Assembly: GCA_016186245.1 (NCBI GenBank)
Contig: JACPLZ010000006.1
Location: 1-27,246 of the forward strand
DNA length: 27,246 nt
Reading direction: 5' to 3'
Source: Candidatus Peregrinibacteria bacterium
Lineage (GTDB): Bacteria > Patescibacteriota > Gracilibacteria > UBA1369 > LOWO2-01-FULL-3
This document shows, piece after piece, positions 16,407 through 23,485 of this stretch (within the stretch, counting starts at the first letter, position 1; every line of letters begins with the position of its first letter). The position numbers and the translations under genes were made by a program. The notes below the pieces were generated by a model. The model was not told where the DNA came from, ran no database searches, and saw only the letters and a program-made list of their open reading frames with translations.

Positions 16407-16435
16407 AAGACAAAAGGCCCGCACAAGGCGGGCCT
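16407..16435 (-). terminator. Hairpin after the DGR target gene
   Basis: On the minus strand, stem AGGCCCGC (16435-16428) pairs with GCGGGCCT (16422-16415) around a 5-base loop and is followed by TTTTGTCTTT. This reads as an intrinsic terminator for the target gene, 22 bases past its stop. In characterised DGRs a GC-rich hairpin or cruciform just past the VR also aids target recognition. Here it starts about 33 bases after the last shared VR base. Confidence 0.75.
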
Positions 16436-16457
16436 GAAGAAAAATAAAATTTAAATA

Positions 16458-17372
16458 TTAAATTTGTGGCACATCTACCCCCACCGAGCCGCGAAGACGA
16501 AGGCGAGCATTGATATCAGCAGGAGAAGCACTGCCCAAGCGCACCCGAGCATAGTCCCAAACACCGTACGCCACAAGAGAGGATTCTGTCAAATTCTCGG
16601 CATTTAATACAGTGAAGAAATCTTTATCTACAGGCTTACCGGCGACCAAACTTCTCATCATTAATGTCAAATAAGCATCAGCTCCTTCCAGGGCTTTCAA
16701 TCCCTGATTTTTAAGTTTCTTTAACCAGGCTTTAGTCATTTGAAAATTTGTTTTGCTGCCATTGTTGATTGCGGGATCTTTTTGGACATTCTGGGTGCCT
16801 TCTACAATTAATACTTTCCATTTATTTTCTGGGCTGTTTTTTCCTCCGTTCCAGAGATTATCATCGTGCATATTATAAATAGCTGTATCATATTTCTGTC
16901 CTGGCACTTTATGATTATCGATTGCCTCAACTTTTGATTGACGGGAAACAGGTGAAACTAAAAGGATCGTGGGCTCTTCCAGTTTCGATGCCTTTGCAAG
17001 AACTTCCGGGGTCAAACCCTGTTTAATTTGTTGCCATGTTGGCATGCCATCGAGAGGGATTTCGTATCTTTCCAATGTGGCTTGCATAATGGGATATTGG
17101 CTTTCGAGATCGGCTAAAAGCTCAGCGTTTTCCGGAGATAAATCCGAGCTATTTGTTGGATTGACCGGTGCTAATTCATTCATTACTCTTTCTGTTGTAT
17201 AGCCCGCCAATTCCAATAATCTGGCTTTAACAGCAATGACATTTTCTTCCCTGGAGTCGGTTTCTCTATAAGCTAATTGATCAGCAGAAACTCCTTCGCG
17301 GACCACTCTCTGGGTAAGACCTGTAATTTTGTCTGATTCCGGCCTGCGTCTTTCGTATCTCTGTGTTTCCAT
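16458..17372 (-). CDS. DGR target protein with variable C-terminus
   Basis: A 304-residue protein whose last about 40 residues are encoded by VR. Its N-terminal half is helical and charged with no domain I recognise. From about residue 118 it has ILLVSPVSRQSKVEA, KYDTAIYNMHDDNLW, WKVLIVEGTQN, TKAWLKKLKNQGLKALEGAD and AYLTLMMRSLVAGKPVDK. The variable part is SSLVAYGVWDYARVRLGSA...INARLRLRGSVGV. The layout fits the C-type-lectin-like fold used by DGR targets to display diverse binding sites, but I infer the fold from context. No signal peptide is seen. The promoter overlaps the end of the flippase gene. Confidence 0.85.
   Translation of the reverse strand: METQRYERRRPESDKITGLTQRVVREGVSADQLAYRETDSREENVIAVKARLLELAGYTTERVMNELAPVNPTNSSDLSPENAELLADLESQYPIMQATLERYEIPLDGMPTWQQIKQGLTPEVLAKASKLEEPTILLVSPVSRQSKVEAIDNHKVPGQKYDTAIYNMHDDNLWNGGKNSPENKWKVLIVEGTQNVQKDPAINNGSKTNFQMTKAWLKKLKNQGLKALEGADAYLTLMMRSLVAGKPVDKDFFTVLNAENLTESSLVAYGVWDYARVRLGSASPADINARLRLRGSVGVDVPQI
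16469..16582 (-). repeat. DGR variable repeat (VR)
   Basis: Codes for residues from about 264 to the C-terminus of the target. Compared with TR, 16 codons in the 99-base core are altered, every one changing the amino acid (N to Y, V, D, R, G or S; D to A; Q to R; S to G). CTTCGTCTTCGC, which lacks A, is kept intact. It ends with GTAGATGTGC, which differs from TR at two Ts, as expected for the IMH. Confidence 0.92.
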
Positions 17373-17400
17373 AAAAGATATTTTTAAAATTTAAGGTATT

Positions 17401-17428
17401 AGTGTATGCTGCTATTGGATTTTGTCAA
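17401..17428 (-). promoter_or_regulatory. Promoter of the DGR target gene
   Basis: Minus strand: -35 TTGACA (17428-17423), 16-base spacer, -10 TACACT (17406-17401). It matches the AbiE promoter in both boxes and in spacing. It leaves a leader of about 20-25 bases without a Shine-Dalgarno, unlike the leaderless neighbours. It overlaps the 3' end of the flippase gene. Confidence 0.6.
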
Positions 17429-18929
17429 TTGGGATTTCTTCTTTTATATCCTTCTTCAAAAGACCCAAAAGATTCCGGTTGATAGTTTTGGTGAGAAAAA
17501 GCATGATGCCGTAGATGACCATGCCAATCACAATGAGCAGGAGCACGCTCCAATTCTGGAGAAATCTGTAAGTGATCGGCTGGAGTAAATAAATTGCAGC
17601 GCCCATGACCAGTGCGGAAAAAATTATTTTGATGAAATTTTTGAAATTTACTGAAAAGGAGAGATATTTTTTAGCGAATAAAAAGACGCCGGCGAGAATG
17701 ATAAATTCCGTAATCACACTTGTAACTGCGGCGCCGCGGAAACCGTACTCCGGCACAAAAATTATGTTGCTCACAATTTTGACAGCCACCGCGATACCGC
17801 TGACATACAGCAATTTTGCCTGTTTATTGACGGCAATGAGAATAAATGAAAACAGCACATTCAAAAACTGACAAAGCAGCGCGAAGATTAAAATCTGGAA
17901 AGCGATGTCGGAGCCGTAAAAACCTTCGTTTATGCGGCTCAAAAATTCCGGCGTGGAAAAAATAAAAACAATCGGGAAAGCGAGGATCACGCCGCCCACC
18001 ACCATCGGCACGGACATTGCCGCCAGAAAATCGAAAGAATAACTGATAATGTCGCGGTATTTTTGGTTTTTTTCCCTGATGGCTTTGGTGAGGACGGGGA
18101 GCACAGAATTCATAAAATAAAGCGGCAGGATGGAAAATTGCTCCAGCATTTTCATTGCCATTCCGTAAATTCCGGCTTCTTCCTGCCCGCGAATATTGTA
18201 AATAAAAAGAGAATCGATGCGGAAATAAATTGTGTTGAGAATAAGGGCGAGGCCGTACGGTACTGATTTCACAAGAACTGACTTCCAAAAATCAAAATCA
18301 AAGCGAAAATCCAAAGGAGTGATTTTGCGGACATAATGATCTGTCGCAATCACCATGATAAAATTGCCGAGCACGCCGGCAAAAAGCAGCATGTAAAAGC
18401 CGGTTTCGCTGTCGTCAGGGAATCCGAAAAAAACAATGTAGAGCATCGCGCCGATGGAAACAACTTTACCGATCACTGTTGTAATGGAAGAGATATGCAT
18501 TTTTAGTTTGGCCTGCAGGACGCTGGTGGTGGTTCCGTTGAGGATTGTGAGGAAAGTGCTGATTGAGGCTATGGCTACACCGAGCGGGACTTTGGTATTG
18601 CCGTATTTAGGGTTGAGAAAAGCGGCAATGACGGCCAAAGCCATGGTGATAAAAACAAGGATTGTGCGGAGAGAAAGAATGTTGCCGATGATTTTTGGGA
18701 TGTCTTCTTCCCTGTGGGACATTTCGCGGACGGCGATGGTAAAAAGCCCGAGGTCGGCGGCAATTCCAAAAAAGGCGAGAAATTCGTAAACCTGATTGTA
18801 ATCGCCATAGCCTTTTGCGCCGAGATATTGAGTGGTGATTTTGATGACAGATAGCCCCAGGATTGCCACGAGAAATTTGCCGATGATCTGGGAGACAGTG
18901 TTGGAAAGAATTTTTCGCGCTGTGGACAA
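17412..18929 (-). CDS. Oligosaccharide flippase (Wzx/MVF superfamily)
   Basis: A 505-residue integral membrane protein with about 14 hydrophobic segments. It begins ILSNTVSQIIGKFLVAILGL and continues YLGAKGYGDYNQVYEFLAFFGIAADLGLFTIAVREMS. That is the standard opening of the polysaccharide-biosynthesis/MATE-like flippase family, followed by RILVF-type segments and a central FRIDSLFIYNI. It would flip lipid-linked glycans for surface polysaccharide. The start is TTG at 18929, since no in-frame ATG lies nearby. It begins 18 bases after the stop of ATPase copy 2 and may share its transcript. Confidence 0.88.
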   Translation of the reverse strand: MSTARKILSNTVSQIIGKFLVAILGLSVIKITTQYLGAKGYGDYNQVYEFLAFFGIAADLGLFTIAVREMSHREEDIPKIIGNILSLRTILVFITMALAVIAAFLNPKYGNTKVPLGVAIASISTFLTILNGTTTSVLQAKLKMHISSITTVIGKVVSIGAMLYIVFFGFPDDSETGFYMLLFAGVLGNFIMVIATDHYVRKITPLDFRFDFDFWKSVLVKSVPYGLALILNTIYFRIDSLFIYNIRGQEEAGIYGMAMKMLEQFSILPLYFMNSVLPVLTKAIREKNQKYRDIISYSFDFLAAMSVPMVVGGVILAFPIVFIFSTPEFLSRINEGFYGSDIAFQILIFALLCQFLNVLFSFILIAVNKQAKLLYVSGIAVAVKIVSNIIFVPEYGFRGAAVTSVITEFIILAGVFLFAKKYLSFSVNFKNFIKIIFSALVMGAAIYLLQPITYRFLQNWSVLLLIVIGMVIYGIMLFLTKTINRNLLGLLKKDIKEEIPIDKIQ

Positions 18930-18947
18930 GGCGGTTGTTGTTAGCTG

Positions 18948-20084
18948 TTATTTTCTCATGAAATGTTCTACTACATTTTCGGTAGTGATGCATTCAAAAT
19001 TGGCATGTGGATATGCTGTTTTGAATGAGATTGGCGATACCGTGGCTGTCCTCCATTTGCATTCATAGGCAAATATCTCCCTGCCGGCATTGGCCGATTC
19101 AATGAAATCTATTTCCGCCCCCTGTCTATTTCTCCAAAAATGTATTTCTTTTGAACTTATGCCATAGGCCAATTCTTTTATTTTTTCAGCAATGAAAAAA
19201 TTTTCAAACATCGCCCCCTTGTCCGGTCTAAGATATATCGGGTCGCTGTTGCCTATTAGAGCGTTCCTTATACCTACATCATAAAAAAATATTTTGTGGC
19301 TCTTGTTAACTTCTTTCGTTTTGTTGGTATACAGGGGAGTTAAGCGGAAGATAATAAAAGCCTGCTCAAGCAGATTGATATAGCCATATATCGTATTCCT
19401 GCTTACTCCGACTTCTTTTGCAAGCTCGGTATACGAAATCTCGCTGCCTATTCTCAGAGCAAGAAGTTTTACCAATTTTTCAAATGCGAATGAGTTGCGG
19501 ATGTCTCCAAATAAAAATAAATCTTTAAACAGATAATCTGCCGCCAGCTCTTTGATAAGAATTGTTTTTTCTTCTCTGGATACGGCATTTACTATTGCCG
19601 GATACATGCCAAATGTCATGTAAGAATCGAGATTTTTGCCCGCTGTTATTTTTCCATACGCATCAACTATTTCTTTGATTGAAAGTGGGTACAGACAAAA
19701 TTTCCGATTTCTACCGGTTAGTGGCTCATTTAACTTATTGGCCAATTCAAAAGAAGATGATCCGCTGGCGATTACCTTTGCTTGTTTTACATTATCCGCA
19801 ATCAGTTTGAGAGTGACGCCAATGTCTTTTACCCTTTGAGCCTCATCAATAACCACTAATTCGTAGCCGGATACAAGCTCCGAAAGTTCCTTGGCCGATT
19901 GATGCTCAAGCAGCATGGCATCCCTTGGATCATCTCCTTGCAAATATAGCGTGTGGGAAAATTTGGCCAAAATCGACTTTATCAAAGTAGTTTTACCCAC
20001 CTGTCTGGCGCCATAAAGTACCAATATGGGCTTTTTACCTATATTTTTGTACAGTTGATCGAAAATTATCCTCCTATAATTCAT
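18948..20084 (-). CDS. AAA-type ATPase with DUF4143 domain (copy 2)
   Basis: A 378-residue protein with Walker A GARQVGKTTL (about 25-34), Walker B LVVIDEAQRVKDIG, and IASGSSSFELANKLNEPLTG. It has a helix-turn-helix-like ISYTELAKEVGVSRNTIYGY and the DUF4143 half: IFFYDVGIRNALIG, GAMFENFFIAE and HFWRNRQGAEIDFIES...YECKW. The last segment has the Asp-Glu-Lys pattern of a PD-(D/E)xK-like fold. It is about as distant from copies 1 and 3 as they are from each other, so this is not a recent duplication. It has a strong leaderless promoter divergent from prfB. Confidence 0.85.
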   Translation of the reverse strand: MNYRRIIFDQLYKNIGKKPILVLYGARQVGKTTLIKSILAKFSHTLYLQGDDPRDAMLLEHQSAKELSELVSGYELVVIDEAQRVKDIGVTLKLIADNVKQAKVIASGSSSFELANKLNEPLTGRNRKFCLYPLSIKEIVDAYGKITAGKNLDSYMTFGMYPAIVNAVSREEKTILIKELAADYLFKDLFLFGDIRNSFAFEKLVKLLALRIGSEISYTELAKEVGVSRNTIYGYINLLEQAFIIFRLTPLYTNKTKEVNKSHKIFFYDVGIRNALIGNSDPIYLRPDKGAMFENFFIAEKIKELAYGISSKEIHFWRNRQGAEIDFIESANAGREIFAYECKWRTATVSPISFKTAYPHANFECITTENVVEHFMRK

Positions 20085-20090
20085 GAGTGT

Positions 20091-20120
20091 AGTATACTAT
20101 ATATATATCTAAAATGACAA
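20091..20120 (-). promoter_or_regulatory. Promoter of ATPase copy 2
   Basis: -35 TTGTCA (20120-20115), 18-base AT-rich spacer, -10 TATACT (20096-20091), 6 bases, then the ATG. Its -35 lies on the same bases as the prfB -35 on the other strand. Confidence 0.6.
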
Positions 20121-20142
20121 GTATACTCTCGAAAAATATGCT
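20114..20142 (+). promoter_or_regulatory. Promoter of prfB
   Basis: -35 ATGACA (20114-20119), 17 bases, -10 TATGCT (20137-20142), then 5 bases to ATG 20148. This supports the 20148 start over the in-frame ATGs at 20178 and 20187. Confidence 0.5.
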
Positions 20143-20147
20143 GGAAA

Positions 20148-21269
20148 ATGCGTGATCCTGAATGTACAGTACATCTTATGCATGAAATGAAAGCAAAATT
20201 GGAGGAGATACAGACGCTGATCGACCAGGGGTTGAAAAAAGTCGATTTGTCGGCCAAGCAAACGGAGCTTTTGGCGTTGAATGAAGATATGCAGCGGCCG
20301 GATTTTTGGAATGACAAGGATAATGCCGCGGAGGTTAGCCAGCGCGCTGCAAATATAGTCAAACTGACTGAAATTTGGAATAAAATGAAAGGGGAATGCG
20401 AGGAACTCCTTGGGCTCTTGCCCGGAATTTCCGCGGAAGATGACCCTAAAGGCGCGGCGGAATTTAGGGAAATGGTCGCGCGGTTGGAAAAAAACTGGCG
20501 CAAGCTGGAAATTTCCACTTTTTTGAGCGGGAAATATGATGAAAATAATGCGATTGTTTCAATACATGCTGGGACCGGAGGGACGGACGCGCAGGATTTT
20601 GGGGAAATGCTGCTGAGGATGTATTTGCGTTATGCGGAAAGAATGGAATTTGAATCGGCAATATTCGATAAATCGGCCGGCGAAGAAGCGGGGATAAAAA
20701 GTGTGACCTTTATTGTGAAAGGGCAGTTTGCCTATGGATATTTGAAAGGTGAAGCTGGGGTACACCGGCTTGTGCGGCTTTCGCCTTTTAATTCCAAGAA
20801 TACAAGAGAAACGTCGTTTGTTCTGGTGGAAGTTTTGCCGGAAATCCACTGGTCAAAGGATGTGGCGATTGATGAAAAAGAGCTAAGGATAGATGTTTTC
20901 AGGTCGAGCGGGCCTGGCGGACAAAATGTAAATAAAACTTCTTCCGCTGTGAGAATCACACATTTGCCGACCGGCATTGTGGCGCAATCACAAAATGAAA
21001 GGAGCCAGTTGCAGAATAGGGAGCAGGCCATGAAACTATTGCATGCAAAACTTGCAAATCTGATGGAAAAGCAGCAGGCAAAAGAGCTGTCGGAATTGCG
21101 CGGCGAAAAAATGGAGACGAGTTTTGGGAGCCAGATAAGGTCGTACGTTTTGCATCCTTATAAAATGGTGAAAGATCACCGGTCGGGATATGAGGAATCG
21201 AATCCGGACGCGGTGCTGGATGGGGAGCTGGATGGATTTATCGAGGCAGAGCTAAAGAAGGTGGCCTGA
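20148..21269 (+). CDS. prfB: Peptide chain release factor 2
   Basis: Class I release factor reading UAA and UGA. The codon-recognition tripeptide SPF is at 212-214 within RLVRLSPFNSKNTRETSF, which identifies RF2 rather than RF1. The catalytic GGQ is at 257-259 in SSGPGGQNVNKTSSAVR. The N-terminal helical domain and the C-terminal HPYKMVKDHRSGYE are complete (373 residues). The coding frame is open from the start, so the programmed +1 frameshift that autoregulates prfB in many bacteria is absent. Its last 18 bases overlap the convergent membrane-protein gene. An RF2 fits with TGA being a stop here. Confidence 0.95.
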   Translation: MRDPECTVHLMHEMKAKLEEIQTLIDQGLKKVDLSAKQTELLALNEDMQRPDFWNDKDNAAEVSQRAANIVKLTEIWNKMKGECEELLGLLPGISAEDDPKGAAEFREMVARLEKNWRKLEISTFLSGKYDENNAIVSIHAGTGGTDAQDFGEMLLRMYLRYAERMEFESAIFDKSAGEEAGIKSVTFIVKGQFAYGYLKGEAGVHRLVRLSPFNSKNTRETSFVLVEVLPEIHWSKDVAIDEKELRIDVFRSSGPGGQNVNKTSSAVRITHLPTGIVAQSQNERSQLQNREQAMKLLHAKLANLMEKQQAKELSELRGEKMETSFGSQIRSYVLHPYKMVKDHRSGYEESNPDAVLDGELDGFIEAELKKVA

Positions 21270-21707
21270 GGAACCTCTGACGGAGGCGAAGAAGGTTAGA
21301 AAAATATATGTGTTTAAGAATAGTAATGGATAAAAAATAATATCGTAATATAAATATTCGTAGCCGTAGTTGGTAAATATTGCCATTCCGGTTCCTAAAA
21401 TACCTATCATAATTAAAATAACTGTATATTGCCTACTCTTGAAGATTAGTTTCAAAGATAATGTATCCGAAAGTTTTTCCGAATAAGTAAAATCGATAAT
21501 TCTATTATAAATTCTTAAAAGAATAATGATTAATATTATAGTAAAAATGACTGATAATGCCATGAAATATGGTGTTACTTCAATTCCTTGTTGAAAATTA
21601 AATAAATCATGTATTTGTTCAAAAAAATAAAAAAATTCAAAAAATGCAACAATAATAAATAGAAATCCCGTGAAAAAGCTTATGCGTAAAAGAACCCACT
21701 TGTTCAT
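21252..21707 (-). CDS. Hypothetical four-helix membrane protein
   Basis: 151 residues, unrecognised. Four hydrophobic segments are visible: about 7-28 (FFTGFLFIIVAFFEFFYFF), 47-66 (YFMALSVIFTIILIIILL), 93-112 (YTVILIMIGILGTGMAIF), and 120-143 (YYDIIFYPLLFLNTYIFLTFF). Loops are short. It begins inside the stop of the upstream gene (ATGA), so it is translationally coupled to it; the two probably act together. Base composition is clearly more AT-rich than that of prfB next door, and the 3' end overlaps prfB by 18 bases. Confidence 0.7.
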   Translation of the reverse strand: MNKWVLLRISFFTGFLFIIVAFFEFFYFFEQIHDLFNFQQGIEVTPYFMALSVIFTIILIIILLRIYNRIIDFTYSEKLSDTLSLKLIFKSRQYTVILIMIGILGTGMAIFTNYGYEYLYYDIIFYPLLFLNTYIFLTFFASVRGSSGHLL

Positions 21708-23062
21708 AATTTTTCTCTGAGTTTAATTGTGATTGGAAAATTATTGATTACACCCAATTCTTCCGAAAGGTTGGCGAAATTGACGATTAAAGCGTCCAGG
21801 CTTTTATATTTTTTAGGGTTGAAATCATAAAAATCGTTAAGTTTAATGTCCGCCTCCATAGAACCGTCCTGTAATGTGAATGTCTCAAATTCTATCTCCT
21901 TAAGCCCGTGAATAGCGGTTTTGAGATCCTTATCCCTATTGAAAATTACTTCCGTTTCAGGGGTACTTCCTAGTTTTATTACACCTTTTTCCCGTCCATT
22001 ATTTATTTCATTTTTAACCAACGATAAAATTTTTTCGTAAGCATTTTTTTCATCTTTTTTGATTTTGTTGATTAAAGGATGATCGTAATCAAATATCAAA
22101 GGTTTTGGATCTTTTTTTAAAGAATGAAACAAAAATTTACTTGTATATTTTTTCTTCATTAACAATATCGTACCGATTCTCCATAAATGATATGAATATT
22201 CTTGGAGCGAGAACTCGCGATAATCTATTTTGCGTAAAAATTGTTTTTTACTATTGAAACACTCTATATTTAATACTTTCAGTGTTGGAGATTGGTCATA
22301 CCAGAGCTCGACTGTGTTTTCGAATTCTTGCAAAACGTCGTATTTCAATTGTAGTTCTTTATTATTTCCCTTCATCTGGTCTCCGGAAAAGTAGTAATTT
22401 TGATATTTTTTGGAAGTTGGAGCGATAGTGTTTTTAATAGTTTTTCCATTCACAACAATCTTTAAATTATCGCTGTCTGTTCCATGTTTCTGGATTGCAC
22501 TCAGACAATTTATATTTAATTCAATTTTTTTGGCCCATTTCATGAAAAATATCAGACCAATCCATGGTATTCCGTTTCTATTGGTGTTGATGGTGCTTGC
22601 AGGATGTAAATCTTTAATATTAAATTTTTCGTCTGCACCCAGCTGAAATACTTCCAGTTTTTTAATTTTTGGCTTTCCATCAGCATAAAATCTTATTTGA
22701 TGTTTTCTTTTTTCATCGAACCGCAATAATTTTTCCAAGTCTTCATCTAATTCTATGAAAAAATAGTTGGTTTTCTCGTTACCCATGAGGCTTGCTCCAT
22801 TCCAGGCAGCAGTAACGTTAAAACCCCGATAATTTTCTTTTTCGGCATAAGCTTTCACTCTGCCAAATTCATAACCATTAAGAGATATTCTCAAATCATC
22901 ATCATCTCTATTGTTCTGTTTACCATTTTTGCAGGAAGCGGTGATTGCGATGACATATGCACCATTTTTTGGAACTTTAAATAGGGTTTCGGCTTCTTTC
23001 CATTCATAATGATCGCCACCCGGAGCATCTGGATAATTTTCTTTTTTGAAGATTGTTTTCAT
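21704..23062 (-). CDS. Large hypothetical protein with two similar beta-rich domains
   Basis: 452 residues, no family recognised. Two stretches look like repeats of one beta-sandwich-like domain. The first (about 30-140) runs AYVIAITASCKNG, DDLRISLNGYEFG, NYRGFNV, NYFFIELDED and IKKLEVFQLG. The second (about 170-270) runs AKKIELNINCLSA, DNLKIVVNGKTIK, KYQNYYFSG, ELQLKYDVL and LKVLNIECFN. Each order is strand, asparagine-glycine turn, aromatic strand, closing strand, reminiscent of carbohydrate-binding modules, but this is inference. A helical linker and a C-terminal part with LNDFYDFNPKKYKSLDALI follow. No signal peptide or membrane segment is present. It is transcribed from a strong leaderless promoter with the small membrane protein. 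Confidence 0.75.
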   Translation of the reverse strand: MKTIFKKENYPDAPGGDHYEWKEAETLFKVPKNGAYVIAITASCKNGKQNNRDDDDLRISLNGYEFGRVKAYAEKENYRGFNVTAAWNGASLMGNEKTNYFFIELDEDLEKLLRFDEKRKHQIRFYADGKPKIKKLEVFQLGADEKFNIKDLHPASTINTNRNGIPWIGLIFFMKWAKKIELNINCLSAIQKHGTDSDNLKIVVNGKTIKNTIAPTSKKYQNYYFSGDQMKGNNKELQLKYDVLQEFENTVELWYDQSPTLKVLNIECFNSKKQFLRKIDYREFSLQEYSYHLWRIGTILLMKKKYTSKFLFHSLKKDPKPLIFDYDHPLINKIKKDEKNAYEKILSLVKNEINNGREKGVIKLGSTPETEVIFNRDKDLKTAIHGLKEIEFETFTLQDGSMEADIKLNDFYDFNPKKYKSLDALIVNFANLSEELGVINNFPITIKLREKL

Positions 23063-23068
23063 ACTGGC

Positions 23069-23099
23069 ATGATAAATATCCGTGTTGACAGTGTCAACA
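23069..23099 (-). promoter_or_regulatory. Promoter with overlapping 17-base palindrome
   Basis: Minus strand: -35 TTGACA (23097-23092), 17 bases, -10 TATCAT (23074-23069), 6 bases, ATG of the 452-residue protein. A perfect palindrome, TGTTGACA-G-TGTCAACA (23083-23099), covers the -35 and lies between this gene and the divergent RelB-like antitoxin. RelB proteins bind such palindromes, so this is a plausible operator, though it sits closer to the minus-strand gene. Confidence 0.6.
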
Positions 23100-23132
23100 T
23101 ATTTTTCTAGACTGGCGGTATAAATTATTCAT

Positions 23133-23333
23133 ATGGCTTACATTCATGTAAGAATCGACGATAAACTGAAGATGTCTGCTTCCAAGGTATTCAAATCTCT
23201 TGGTTTAGATATCAGCAGTGCGGTAAAACTTTTTTTGCAGCAGGTGGTTATAACAAAATCAATTCCATTTAGACTATACGCAAAAGATAATCCTGTTATT
23301 AAAAAGATGGCTTTAAAGAGACGAAAATTATAA
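23133..23333 (+). CDS. RelB/DinJ-family antitoxin, orphan
   Basis: 66 residues. The ribbon-helix-helix N-terminus AYIHVRIDDKLKMSASKVF, followed by SLGLDISSAVKLFLQQVV and IPFRLYAKDNP, is typical of RelB/DinJ. These proteins repress their own promoter and neutralise a YafQ/RelE-type toxin. No toxin gene follows: the next gene is def, and the 150 bases between hold only a palindrome. TATAAA lies 8 bases ahead of the ATG. It may be a remnant of a pair or a stand-alone regulator of the divergent operon. Confidence 0.8.
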   Translation: MAYIHVRIDDKLKMSASKVFKSLGLDISSAVKLFLQQVVITKSIPFRLYAKDNPVIKKMALKRRKL

Positions 23334-23337
23334 TTTA

Positions 23338-23368
23338 TGCAGATTTAATATTGAATGTTAAATCTGCA
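23338..23368. repeat. Perfect inverted repeat after the relB-like gene
   Basis: TGCAGATTTAA-(9)-TTAAATCTGCA, 11 paired bases. There is no T run on either side in the right place, so it is a weak terminator candidate at best. Confidence 0.45.
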
Positions 23369-23472
23369 CATAGCTGGTGGAGAAAAAATTTGAATTAAAA
23401 AAAATGTTATCGTGCAGCCATGGCATCAGGTTCAATGGTGAAAATATCATGGTAAAATACGGTAAATTTATC

Positions 23473-23478
23473 TATTAT
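23473..23478 (+). promoter_or_regulatory. -10 box of def
   Basis: TATTAT ends 7 bases before the ATG. No good -35 at 16-18 bases. The spacing is the leaderless one seen across the window. Confidence 0.4.
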
Positions 23479-23485
23479 TTGGATC

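Noticed and set aside
13783..17483. 17-base direct repeat AAAAGATTCCGGTTGAT at 13783 and 17467
   Set aside because: One copy lies after a stop codon and the other in the flippase gene, with no shared flanks. Probably chance, although the two sites do bracket the ATPase-DGR block.
20148..20230. Programmed +1 frameshift in prfB
   Set aside because: The frame is open from ATG 20148. No in-frame TGA interrupts the N-terminal coding region.
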